From Vicinamibacteria bacterium (GTDB lineage Bacteria; Acidobacteriota; Vicinamibacteria; Vicinamibacterales; UBA2999): 22,345 bases of DNA. Each line of letters begins with the position of its first letter. The stretch's first letter is position 1. This document shows positions 14,466-22,331 of this stretch, in pieces. Location of the stretch: contig JAICQE010000056.1 in NCBI GenBank assembly GCA_025938035.1, forward strand, positions 1-22,345, written 5' to 3'. Position numbers and translations under genes: made by a program. The notes under the pieces were generated by a model, which saw only the letters and a list, made by a program, of their open reading frames with translations, did not search any database and was not told where the DNA came from.

Positions 14466-16323
14466 GCGGTGGTGCGTAGCGGCGGCGACATCGGCGGCGC
14501 TCGTCCCCCTTTCCGCCAGCGCTCAGGATCTGCGGACATTTACGATCCCGAAGCCCCCTGAGCTGATCGAGCACGAACGACGGACGACACCGGTGGAGCG
14601 TGAGCCGGCGCAATTGCCGGCCGTGCGCGATCGTCTGCGCTTGTCGGTTGGCATGGGGTACGTCCAGGCCGCCGATTGGGGTACGGAGATCGCCGCCGGC
14701 GGCGCGATCAAAGGCGTGCAGCTTCAGTCGGCGGCATTGCTCACCCGCGGTGCCGAAGGGTTGCTGTTCGACAACGGCGCCCTGTCCTTGTTCGACCCGG
14801 ATCTGAAATGGCGGGCCGAGCTCGGAGATGTCTTCTCTCACTTGCGGGGGGCCAGCCGCGGTGCACGGTTCTCCTGGTCCGCGGCGGGCCGGCGGCAGCC
14901 CGCGATCTCGGTGTACGGGCCGCGGCGCGGACTTGCGAACCAATCGACCGTCATCTCGTACCGCGATCAGCTGGTGATCGCGGACCAGCCGATCATCGAT
15001 GCGGAAGTCGCTTCCGATCGGTCGTACTTGATGCGAAGCCGGCTCGCACTGCGCCGCGTCGAGCTCGAAGGCGTCTACCGTGCGGTCCGGTGGCCGGTGC
15101 GCGGCCGCGACGTCAGTCTCTTCGCCGGCTACACGATGCCGGGCGGCGTCACGATCAGCGGCGGCCTGCTCCGTTCGACGCACCTCGCCGAGCAGAATGA
15201 CTGGCGGACAGTTGCACTCCGTTTCCCGCTATCCCGTCACGTCAGCCTTTCGCTGGAGCGCACGTTCACCGAGACACTCCAGACCAGAACGACCACGTCC
15301 GCGGCGATGGCCAACGTCACGGCGGGCGGCTTCCGCCTCTTCCACCGGCACCAGTTCGGCGAGTTCGAGCGTGAGTACCTGGGATTGTCGGAGTCGTTCG
15401 AGCGGCAGCAGACGCAGTCGGCGGTCAGCTATCGCGCAGGCGCGCGGTTCGACGTTGCGCTCCAGATTGCCAGTCAACGAACCGAGTCGGGCTTGGTTGA
15501 GCAGTGGGAGGAACTGCAGGCGACGAGCGCGCTCACCCGCTCGACGACGCTGCGGGTGGCGGCAGCGGTTCCCGACGTCACCGACGCCAACCGTTTTCGG
15601 GGGTTGTTGCGGCAGGAATTGCCCGGCCAGCTCGCGTTGAACGCCGAGTACGGCCGCCTTTCCGCGTATCAGCACGGCCCATTTCTGTCGGACCGGCCCC
15701 GGTTCAAAGTGATGCTCACCAGGAGCTGGAATATCGGCACGCCGACCCGCGGCGCGGTCGTTCGCGGTCAGGTCATCGATCACACCAGACGTCCGGTGGC
15801 CGGCGCGCGGGTCAAGCTTGGCCGATACCAGGTAGACACCGGTTCCGACGGTCGTTACGTCTTCCGGAACGTACCGCGCGGAGACTACGAACTGGCGCTG
15901 GTCCCCGCATATCTGCCGGCGGATTACGCGTGGGACGGCCGCCGTGTGCAGCTCGCGCTGACGGCGTTCACAAACGTGACGGCCGACCTCGTCGCCGTGC
16001 CGCTCAATTCGATTCACGGGCGGGTCTATGTGGACCGCAACCGGAATGGGCGGTTCGACCCGACGGAAGGACTGGCGCGCGCGGTCATCTACCTCGGTGA
16101 GCGGATCACGTCGGCTGGCGACGAGGGGACGTTCAGCTTCTACAACGTCAGTCCAGGCCAGCACATCGTTCGTCTCCACGGGGAAAAGCTGCCGCCGGAC
16201 GTCGAAGCCGGCGGTCCCGTGGAGCGACTGATCGAGCTCGAAGACGGTGGCCCCGCGACGGATGTCGAGTTCCGGCTTCTTCCGAAAGTGAAACCGATCA
16301 TCTTTCAGCCGCCGGCGCCATGA
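14449..16323 (+). CDS. Outer-membrane beta-barrel with C-terminal carboxypeptidase-regulatory and SdrD-B-like domains (usher-like candidate)
   Basis: Exported protein of 624 aa. I chose GTG 14449, inside the end of the previous gene, because AGGAAG at 14434-14439 lies 9 bases upstream and the product then opens with a compact signal peptide (MRPSRKRW, hydrophobic core, cut near SASAQ); GTG 14431 is an alternative. Residues about 60-430 show alternating beta-strands with many Arg/Gln/Ser turns (SLFAGYTMPGGVTISGGLL, ALRFPLSRHVSLSLERTF), typical of an outer-membrane barrel. A carboxypeptidase-regulatory domain follows (about 437-505, VRGQVIDHTRRPVAGARVKL), then an SdrD-B-like domain with a calcium-loop-like sequence (about 518-590, VYVDRNRNGRFDPTEG). 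Gene order suggests an usher or secretion pore, but it is shorter than classical ushers and their plug and N-terminal domain are not evident. Confidence 0.65.
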   Translation: MRPSRKRWCVAAATSAALVPLSASAQDLRTFTIPKPPELIEHERRTTPVEREPAQLPAVRDRLRLSVGMGYVQAADWGTEIAAGGAIKGVQLQSAALLTRGAEGLLFDNGALSLFDPDLKWRAELGDVFSHLRGASRGARFSWSAAGRRQPAISVYGPRRGLANQSTVISYRDQLVIADQPIIDAEVASDRSYLMRSRLALRRVELEGVYRAVRWPVRGRDVSLFAGYTMPGGVTISGGLLRSTHLAEQNDWRTVALRFPLSRHVSLSLERTFTETLQTRTTTSAAMANVTAGGFRLFHRHQFGEFEREYLGLSESFERQQTQSAVSYRAGARFDVALQIASQRTESGLVEQWEELQATSALTRSTTLRVAAAVPDVTDANRFRGLLRQELPGQLALNAEYGRLSAYQHGPFLSDRPRFKVMLTRSWNIGTPTRGAVVRGQVIDHTRRPVAGARVKLGRYQVDTGSDGRYVFRNVPRGDYELALVPAYLPADYAWDGRRVQLALTAFTNVTADLVAVPLNSIHGRVYVDRNRNGRFDPTEGLARAVIYLGERITSAGDEGTFSFYNVSPGQHIVRLHGEKLPPDVEAGGPVERLIELEDGGPATDVEFRLLPKVKPIIFQPPAP

Positions 16324-16811
16324 GACGCCGCCTGAATTTCAGCTCGCTGCTGGCGGTGGTTGCCTTCGGTCTGGCCGCGACGTCGAGCGACGCCCGCGCG
16401 CAGGATACCGTCCGCGTGGCCGTGCCCTCGCTCGCCTCGTTCGACGTGACCGATGTGCTCGCCAGCGCGGCGGCTTCTTCGAACCCGACACGCGTCAGTT
16501 TTGACAACGCAGTCATTCCGCCGACGCAGGTAATCCGGATCAGCGTACGCGCTGACAGTGACCTCGCCGGGCCGGAAAGCTCCTCGATTCCTGCGTCCAA
16601 CGTCTCGTGGACGACGTCGAACGTGACCAACGGAATCGGCGTGAATGGCGTGCTGAGCAAGACGTCCTACACCGTGGCGTTCGAGGGTCAGCCAATGGCG
16701 ACAACCGGTGGGGTGGACATCGCCTGGACGCTTTCAGCGCCTGGAGCAGCCGTTCGTGCAGGTACGCATCAGGCGACGCTGCGCTGGAAAATCGAGGCGA
16801 TCACGCCCTAG
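16320..16811 (+). CDS. Distal small exported beta-rich protein D
   Basis: A 163-aa exported protein; its ATG overlaps the stop of the barrel gene (ATGA 16320-16323). The signal peptide ends near DARAQ. It resembles proteins A-C in size, low charge, Ser/Thr/Val content, the VSW...NVTNGIGVNGVLS segment and the closing strand HQATLRWKIEAITP. It lacks the cysteine pair and the TTGLVFTLG block, although MATTGGVDIAWTLS occupies a similar place. It ends the operon, 8 bases from a convergent gene. By analogy with Csu operons, a last, diverged subunit would be the tip or anchor component; that is inference from position. Confidence 0.75.
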   Translation: MRRRLNFSSLLAVVAFGLAATSSDARAQDTVRVAVPSLASFDVTDVLASAAASSNPTRVSFDNAVIPPTQVIRISVRADSDLAGPESSSIPASNVSWTTSNVTNGIGVNGVLSKTSYTVAFEGQPMATTGGVDIAWTLSAPGAAVRAGTHQATLRWKIEAITP

Positions 16812-16819
16812 GAAACCGC

Positions 16820-17323
16820 TTACGAGGGAGAGGGAGTCGCAAAGACCTGCACGTAGTATGGCCGGCCGGCCCGGTCGATCGCATACCCGACGCCGAGCTC
16901 GGTGAAATTGGGGTGGACGATGTTCCTGCGATGAACGGGGGAGTGCATCCAGCTGCGCACCGCCTCCGCCGGCCCCGCCTGACCGAGCGCAAGGTTTTCT
17001 CCATAGCTCTGCCACTGATAACCAGCGGCCGCCAGTCGATCTTCAGTGCGAGGATACGCAGCATGCGGCAGGACGTGCGCCTGTTGCCCGGCACGGGCCA
17101 TCTGCTCGGCGTGAAGCTGCGCCGCACGCATCAGCCGCGCGTTCGTACGCAGCCGGGTGTGTCCGCTGATGCCTCGTTCCGTATTCGTCAGTTCGACGAC
17201 TTCCGCTGCAACCTGGGATGTGCTGGCCGGGGGCGTGCCCGCTTCGAAACCGAGAGATGTGGAGCAGACGCTGACGATCCACAGCGCCGTCGTCACGAAG
17301 AGCCGGTTCCGCTGGCCGGACAT
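16820..17323 (-). CDS. CAP/SCP-domain (YkwD-like) exported protein
   Basis: Exported protein of 167 aa with a hydrophobic N-terminal segment (residues about 8-25) serving as signal peptide or anchor, followed by one CAP domain. Family motifs are LTNTERG near the start, LHAEQMA (CAP histidine region), YGENLALG, WMHSPVHRRNI with the second histidine, and the end strand ELGVGYAIDRAG then YYVQVFA. Bacterial CAP proteins of this type are extracellular or periplasmic with unclear activity. It ends 8 bases from the end of the exported-protein operon on the other strand, so the two transcripts converge with no visible terminator between them. It is not part of that operon. Confidence 0.9.
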   Translation of the reverse strand: MSGQRNRLFVTTALWIVSVCSTSLGFEAGTPPASTSQVAAEVVELTNTERGISGHTRLRTNARLMRAAQLHAEQMARAGQQAHVLPHAAYPRTEDRLAAAGYQWQSYGENLALGQAGPAEAVRSWMHSPVHRRNIVHPNFTELGVGYAIDRAGRPYYVQVFATPSPS

Positions 17324-17520
17324 GCCACGCGACGGTGCAATCGGTGCGCCTGGTGCAGCGGTGTAAAACCGGTCTCGTTATGCGTCGGAATCCTGGCGGT
17401 GTGGAAATCCGGGACACCGCGATCGACAACATTCTTGACGGCGCCACCCAAAAACTGTCGCACCTAAAGCCCGGACGCGATTCCGCCGAAGCGCATCTAG
17501 CTGCTCCAGCGAGGATCCCG

Positions 17521-17970
17521 ATGAAGGCCGTACTCGTTCTCACCCTCATTACTCTTGTTGCCGCCGGTTGCGGCGGATCGCCGACGTCCCCTGGTAGTGC
17601 GCAGTCCGGTCAATATCCGTCAGTGGCGGGGAGTTACTCGGGCACGACCGTCATGACGTTTCCGGAACTGTCGGAAACCGTGTCATGTCCGACGACCACG
17701 GCCGTCACCCAGAGCGGTCCGCAGCTCACGATGGCGCCGTTCGTGCTGAGTGGCGACTGCGGCGGCGTCAGCGTTCCGATGGGTGCGGCGCTCATCGACA
17801 GGGAGGGCGCCTTCGTGGCGGCGAGCAGCGGCAGCTTCAACGATGCTGACTGCGGGACCTACAACTACACCTTCAGCGGTGGATTCTTCGACCGGGAACT
17901 GCGGATGTCGATGCGCGCGACGTCGCCGGTCTGCTACAACTTCGATCTGACCATCTCGGTCTTCCGTTGA
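17521..17970 (+). CDS. Small putative lipoprotein
   Basis: A 149-aa protein with a lipoprotein signal peptide: MKAVLVLTLITLVAAGC, where VAAGC is a good lipobox and the modified cysteine is residue 17. A flexible Gly/Ser/Pro stretch (GGSPTSPGSAQSG) follows. The rest looks like one small beta-barrel or sandwich (VAGSYSGTTVMTF, LSGDCGGVSVPMGAAL, CGTYNYTFSGGFFD, FDLTISVF) with four further cysteines able to form two disulfides. Similar 'G-x-Y-x-G-T' lipoproteins of unknown role are frequent in Acidobacteriota. ATG 17521 follows GAGGAT about 8 bases upstream; longer in-frame starts would precede the signal peptide. It likely has its own promoter in the 197-base gap before it, where none could be pinned down. 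Confidence 0.8.
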   Translation: MKAVLVLTLITLVAAGCGGSPTSPGSAQSGQYPSVAGSYSGTTVMTFPELSETVSCPTTTAVTQSGPQLTMAPFVLSGDCGGVSVPMGAALIDREGAFVAASSGSFNDADCGTYNYTFSGGFFDRELRMSMRATSPVCYNFDLTISVFR

Positions 17971-18003
17971 CGTGTTCTCTGTGTGTCTGTGTGTCCGTTG
18001 TGA
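17971..18003. repeat. GT-rich simple sequence between convergent genes
   Basis: A short TGTG-rich run (CTCTGTGTGTCTGTGTGTCC) separates the ends of the lipoprotein and epimerase genes. No hairpin terminator is visible. It is low-complexity sequence in an otherwise complex GC-rich region. Confidence 0.4.
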
Positions 18004-18966
18004 CTACAGTGCGTGTTCCTTGTGGCGGCGGAGCCAGTCGACGAAGCGCCGCACGCCCTCTTCGCACGTCGTCTTCGGGCTGTAACCGAGCAGGCCCCGC
18101 GCCTTGTCGATGTTCGCCCACGTCCGAGGCACTTCACCCGGCTGCTCGGGGTGCCGCTCGATCGTCGCCGAGACGCCCGTTGCGCGCTCGAGGGCGGCGA
18201 TCATTTCCGACAGCTGCACCGTCCGCGTGTTGCCGAGATTGATCACCTCGTACGGTGAGGCCGTGTATTCCATTGCCGCGCGGATTCCATTCACCACATC
18301 GTCGATGAACGTGTAGTCACGGCTCGTCCCGCCGCTGCCGAACACCGGAATCGGCTTGCCCGCGAGCATCAGCGCCGCGAACTTGTGAACGGCCAGGTCC
18401 GGGCGCTGCCGCGGACCATGCACGGTGAAGAACCGCAGCGCGATGAAACGCATGCCATAGAGGTGGCTGTACACATGTCCGAGCAGCTCGCCGCTGACCT
18501 TGGTGCTGGCATATGGGCTGATCGGCTGCAGCACGTGGTCGTCTTCGCGCCACGGGACGCGCGGGTTGACGCCGTAGACGCTGCTCGACGAGCCGAACAC
18601 GAACTGCCGGGTGCCGGTGCGCCGCGCCAGCTCGAGGAGCAGCTGCGTTCCGGTCACGTTGACGTTCTGATGACCGACCGGATCCTTGATGGAGGGCCGG
18701 ACGCCAGGGCGCGCCGCCAGATGGACGATGACGTCATAGGTCGTGCCGGCGAGCGAGGCCATGGCCGTGGGGTCGAGCAGATCGCCGCGGACCAGCCGGT
18801 AGGCGGGGTTCGCCTGGTGCGCGCAGACGTTCGCTTCCTTGATCGCGGGGTCGTAGAACGAATCGAAGTTGTCGAACGCGGTCACACGCCAGCCGGCGGC
18901 GAGGAGTGAATCCACGAGATGGCTGCCGATGAATCCGGCAGCTCCCGTCACGAGAGCATGTTTCAT
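18004..18966 (-). CDS. NAD-dependent nucleotide-sugar epimerase (extended SDR, UDP-glucuronate 4-epimerase-like)
   Basis: Extended short-chain dehydrogenase of 320 aa. It has the N-terminal NAD motif TGAAGFIG (7-14), D-box region RGDLLD, VIVHLAARPGVRPSIKDP (the 'AA.aGVR.Si.dP' block typical of UDP-glucuronate and related epimerases), the catalytic serine in FGSSSSVYG, YASTK with catalytic Tyr and Lys, RFFTVHGPRQRPD, and the substrate-side RDYTFIDDVV. Such enzymes epimerise C4 of UDP-sugars for lipopolysaccharide or capsule. The exact sugar is not certain. The length and motifs are complete. It is a single gene on the minus strand without glycosyltransferase neighbours, so it probably feeds envelope sugar synthesis encoded elsewhere. 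Confidence 0.92.
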   Translation of the reverse strand: MKHALVTGAAGFIGSHLVDSLLAAGWRVTAFDNFDSFYDPAIKEANVCAHQANPAYRLVRGDLLDPTAMASLAGTTYDVIVHLAARPGVRPSIKDPVGHQNVNVTGTQLLLELARRTGTRQFVFGSSSSVYGVNPRVPWREDDHVLQPISPYASTKVSGELLGHVYSHLYGMRFIALRFFTVHGPRQRPDLAVHKFAALMLAGKPIPVFGSGGTSRDYTFIDDVVNGIRAAMEYTASPYEVINLGNTRTVQLSEMIAALERATGVSATIERHPEQPGEVPRTWANIDKARGLLGYSPKTTCEEGVRRFVDWLRRHKEHAL

Positions 18967-19051
18967 CTGGGAACCCTGATTTTACTTCGTGCCCTTCCGC
19001 CTTCGCGCCGCGCGGCTACGGCGGACAAGTCGGTTGTAGAATTCATTCGCC

Positions 19052-20893
19052 ATGATGAAGCGGTTTTTCGGCGGGCTGGCGCTCCTCGTGACCCCGGCTC
19101 TCGCCAGTGCACAGGGCGGAGACGACACCCATGTGCGCGCGGCGGCCACAAAGGGAGTCGCGGCCATTCAAAAGGCTCAATCGGGCTGGTATACGGCCAA
19201 CAAGCAGGTGTGTGCGTCGTGCCATCACCAGTATCAGCCGGCTCTGGCGTACCGCGCCGCCCGCGAGCGCGGTATCCCGGTGGACGAAGCGATCGCGCGC
19301 GCCGACGCCGTCAAGGCGTTTACCTTCGCGGACATCGATCGCGCGATTCAGTACTCGTACGTCATCGAGCCGGCGATGGACGATGCGTACCGCCTGGTGG
19401 CGGCACATGCGGCCGGCGTGCCGCCGAACCTTGGCGCGGCGCTCTACGCGCGTCTCCTGATCTCGCGCCAGAACCGCGACGGGGACTGGGACGGCTTCCA
19501 TCAGCGTCCGCCGTCCTCCTACAGCCGGTTCACGATGGCCGCGCTCGGCCTGCGGGCGGTTCAGGTCTATCACCACGCCAGCCAGAAGTCCGCGGCTGCC
19601 GCGGCGGTGGCGCGGGCGCGGAAGTTTCTCGAAAGCCGTCCGGTGCGGTCCACGGAGGAGCACGCGTACCGAATCATCGGCCTGAAATGGGCCGGAGCGG
19701 ATCGAAATACGCTGCAGCGTTTCGCCCGCGAGCTGAAGGCGGCGCAGCGGCCCGACGGCGGGTGGGGCGCGCTCCCCGGACGCGACAGCGACGTCTACGC
19801 GACCGCGCAGGCGCTGGTCGCCTTGCGGGAAGGGGGCGTTGGCGAGATCGATCCGGGTTGGAGCCGCGGCGTCGAGTATCTGGTGAAGACGCAGGCCGCT
19901 GATGGTTCCTGGCGCGTGAAGTCGCGCCTGAACCCGCCGGCACCGCTCAGTCCGCCGTACTTCGATGCGGGCTACCCGGACGGGCACGATCAGTTCATTT
20001 CCATGACCGGTGCCGCCTGGGCGGTGATGGCACTGGCGTATGCGCTGCCGCCGACGCGACCGGTGACGGCCCCGCCGTTGCCCGAGACGATGCCCGCCAA
20101 CGTTGAGCCGTGGATCGAGACGGTGGTGTTTGGGTCGGTTGCCGACGTGCGGCGCCTGCTCGATCAAGGCCTGAACCCGAACGTGGCCACGAAGTCCGGC
20201 GGCACGACCGCGCTGATGGCGGCGGCGCCTGACGTCGAGAAGATGCGGTTGCTGCTCGATCGGGGCGCCAACGTCAACGCCCGGGCGCAGACCCGGTTCA
20301 GCGCGCTGATGGTTGCCGCGCAGTTCCAGGATTCCGTCCCCGCGATCAACCTGCTGCTCGATCGCGGCGCCCAGGTCGGCCCCCCAGCCGAAGGCGGCGC
20401 GCCGGTCTTCAACGCCAATCCGTTTTTCCTCGCGTCCTACGCCGGCAATGCGGCGGCGCTGAAGCGGCTGCACGATGCGGGCGCGAAGATCGACGAGCCG
20501 ATGCTGCTCATCGGCACGTCGCGGACGACGCCGCTGCTCGGCGCGTTCAAGTTTGGCGACGCCGACGTCGCGCGGGCGCTGTTCGATCTCGGCACGCCGA
20601 TCGAGTTTGCCGACGGCAACGGCATCACGATGCTCGGACGGGCCGCGCTGAACAACGAAGTGAGCATGGCGCAGGAGCTGATCGGGCGGGGCGCCAACGT
20701 CAACGTCGTGGACAAGATGGGGATGACGCCGCTGCTCTGGGCCGCGTCGATGGACTTCGGCGACCCGGCGATGATCGAGCTGCTGCTGAAGTCCGGTGCC
20801 CGGGCCGACGCCAGAAACAAGGACGGACTCACCGCCCTCGATCTCGCGCGGAAGTACGGGCATACGGAACTGATTGACGCGTTGTCGCGTTGA
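19052..20893 (+). CDS. Exported QW-repeat/ankyrin protein with a CxxCH motif
   Basis: Exported protein of 613 aa in three parts. A signal peptide (to about residue 20, ASAQ) is followed by a CASCHH motif at 54-59, a c-type haem attachment signature. Residues about 60-345 form an alpha-toroid like terpene cyclases, with three QW-type motifs: QNRDGDW, QRPDGGW and QAADGSW. Residues about 350-613 carry ankyrin repeats (TTALMAAAPDVEKMRLLLDRGANVNAR and four or five more). The acidic DxDD catalytic motif of squalene-hopene cyclase is not seen, so cyclase activity is doubtful. Similar proteins recur in Acidobacteriota; their function is unknown. The dehydrogenase gene starts 12 bases after the stop, so the two are probably co-transcribed and may act together in the periplasm. 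MM start; either Met is possible. Confidence 0.85.
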   Translation: MMKRFFGGLALLVTPALASAQGGDDTHVRAAATKGVAAIQKAQSGWYTANKQVCASCHHQYQPALAYRAARERGIPVDEAIARADAVKAFTFADIDRAIQYSYVIEPAMDDAYRLVAAHAAGVPPNLGAALYARLLISRQNRDGDWDGFHQRPPSSYSRFTMAALGLRAVQVYHHASQKSAAAAAVARARKFLESRPVRSTEEHAYRIIGLKWAGADRNTLQRFARELKAAQRPDGGWGALPGRDSDVYATAQALVALREGGVGEIDPGWSRGVEYLVKTQAADGSWRVKSRLNPPAPLSPPYFDAGYPDGHDQFISMTGAAWAVMALAYALPPTRPVTAPPLPETMPANVEPWIETVVFGSVADVRRLLDQGLNPNVATKSGGTTALMAAAPDVEKMRLLLDRGANVNARAQTRFSALMVAAQFQDSVPAINLLLDRGAQVGPPAEGGAPVFNANPFFLASYAGNAAALKRLHDAGAKIDEPMLLIGTSRTTPLLGAFKFGDADVARALFDLGTPIEFADGNGITMLGRAALNNEVSMAQELIGRGANVNVVDKMGMTPLLWAASMDFGDPAMIELLLKSGARADARNKDGLTALDLARKYGHTELIDALSR

Positions 20894-20905
20894 GGGAGCA
20901 CCGTC

Positions 20906-22234
20906 ATGAACCATCGCCTTCTCGCGGCAATCCTGGCGCTCGTCGTCGTCGCCCTGATCGCGACAAGCGGCCTCGTTGCACAGCAGCCTGCACAAGGGCA
21001 AGCGGCCCAGGGCGGGGCTGCGGGCGACAGGCAGGGCGGACGGGGCGCCGCTGCCTTTGCGCCGCCGGCGATCAACTGGCCGGCGCCGCCGCTGCCTGAC
21101 GGCCCGATCATGGTGCAGTCCGCCGTTCCCGCGCACCGGGATCTGCGCCTCACGGTGATGAAGGGATTGTCGCACCCGTGGGCGATGGCGTTTCTGCCTG
21201 ACGGCAGCATCCTTGTCACCGAGCGCGCAGGACGGCTGCGCATCGTCCGCAACGGCGCCGTTGATCCCGCCCCGATTTCAGGGCTCCCTGCGATTGCCGC
21301 CAGCGGCCTGAACGGCTTGCTCGACATCGCGCTGCACCCGCAGTTCGCCAAGAACCGGTGGGTCTACTTCACGTACCACAAGCCGGTGGCGGTGGCGGGC
21401 GCGGCGCCCGCGGCGAATCCGCCGGCCGCAGGCGCGCAGGCAGGACGCGGCGGCCGTGGCGTCGCTCAGCCGTTCGAACTCGTGCTCGGGCGCGGCACGT
21501 TCGACGGCAAGGCGCTCACTGATGTTCGTGACATCTTCAACACGCATATCAACGCGTCGGCCTCGCGCATCGTTTTCGCGAAGGACGGCACCATCTTCAT
21601 GTCGTCCGGCAACGCCGACGAAACCTCGGACGGCCCGCCGCAGAATCCGAGCGACTATCGCGGCAAGGTGCTGCGGCTTCGCGACGACGGCACCGTCCCG
21701 CCGGACAACCCGTTTGTCGGGCGCGCCGGATACAAGCCGGAAATCTTTTCGATGGGGCACCGCACGCAGCTGGGCATGGCCCTCAATCCCGAAACAGGGG
21801 AGCTGTGGGCCGGCGAGCAGGGGCCGAACGGCGGCGACGAGATCAACGTGATCAGGGCCGGGAGGAATTACGGCTGGCCGATCGTCAGTTACGGCCGCAA
21901 TTACATGGGGCCGCGTCTCGGGACGTCGCGGCCGGAGATGGAGGAGCCGGTCGTCATCTGGATTCCCTCAATCGCCGTCTCCGGCCTGACGTTCTATACC
22001 GGCGACGTGTTCCCGGGCTGGAAGCGGAATGTGTTCGTCGGCGGCCTGCGCCAGGGCGAGTCGCCGCGCACCGGACACATGCAGCGGATCGAATTCAACG
22101 AGAAGTGGGAAGAGATCAGGCGTGAGCCGATGCTCCGCGAACTGCAGCAGCGCATCCGCGACGTGCGGCAGGGGCCGGATGGATATCTCTACGTGCTGAC
22201 GGAAGAGGACAACGCCGCGCTTCTCCGTATCTAA
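20906..22234 (+). CDS. PQQ-dependent sugar dehydrogenase (GSDH/YliI-like)
   Basis: Exported protein of 442 aa with a signal peptide (to about residue 28, GLVAQ), an Ala/Gln/Gly-rich linker (about 29-60) and a six-bladed propeller of the soluble glucose/aldose sugar dehydrogenase family. Family blocks are GLSHPWAMAFLPDGSILVTE, GLLDIALHPQFAKNRWVYFT, ASRIVFAKDGTIFMSSGN, FSMGHRTQLGMALNPETGEL and WAGEQGPNGGDEINVI followed by GRNYGWP. Members oxidise sugars in the periplasm with PQQ and calcium. An Ala/Gly-rich insert (about 160-185, AGAAPAANPPAAGAQAGRGG) breaks blade two. A histidine is present in NTHINASASRIV, but its spacing to the following Arg is longer than in classical sGDH, so activity and cofactor use are not assured. 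GAGGGAG upstream supports ATG 20906. Confidence 0.88.
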   Translation: MNHRLLAAILALVVVALIATSGLVAQQPAQGQAAQGGAAGDRQGGRGAAAFAPPAINWPAPPLPDGPIMVQSAVPAHRDLRLTVMKGLSHPWAMAFLPDGSILVTERAGRLRIVRNGAVDPAPISGLPAIAASGLNGLLDIALHPQFAKNRWVYFTYHKPVAVAGAAPAANPPAAGAQAGRGGRGVAQPFELVLGRGTFDGKALTDVRDIFNTHINASASRIVFAKDGTIFMSSGNADETSDGPPQNPSDYRGKVLRLRDDGTVPPDNPFVGRAGYKPEIFSMGHRTQLGMALNPETGELWAGEQGPNGGDEINVIRAGRNYGWPIVSYGRNYMGPRLGTSRPEMEEPVVIWIPSIAVSGLTFYTGDVFPGWKRNVFVGGLRQGESPRTGHMQRIEFNEKWEEIRREPMLRELQQRIRDVRQGPDGYLYVLTEEDNAALLRI

Positions 22235-22258
22235 CCCGCGATGTAATCGCATACGATC

Positions 22259-22311
22259 GTGGGGCGGACGTTGTCACGTCCGCCGGGCGCGCCTGACAAG
22301 GCGCGCCCCAC
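22259..22311. repeat. REP-like double hairpin with outer clamp
   Basis: Stem 1 is GGCGGACGT (22263-22271) with ACGTCCGCC (22276-22284), loop TGTC. Stem 2 is GGGCGCGCC (22285-22293) with GGCGCGCCC (22300-22308), loop TGACAA. An outer GTGG (22259-22262) pairs with CCAC (22308-22311; the base at 22308 is shared with stem 2). All stems are perfect. It lies between the dehydrogenase stop and the next start codon, as REP/BIME-type or small palindromic mobile repeats do. No T-run follows. Confidence 0.65.
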
Positions 22312-22331
22312 GGGACTGAGGAATCGACCCC

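Noticed and set aside
13969..15183. Minus-strand open frame of 404 codons
   Set aside because: Antisense to the chaperone-like and barrel genes, which have signal peptides, coupling and domains.
19043..21175. Long minus-strand open frame (710 codons)
   Set aside because: It lies antisense to two well-recognised plus-strand genes, is Arg/His-rich without domains, and is a by-product of high GC third positions.
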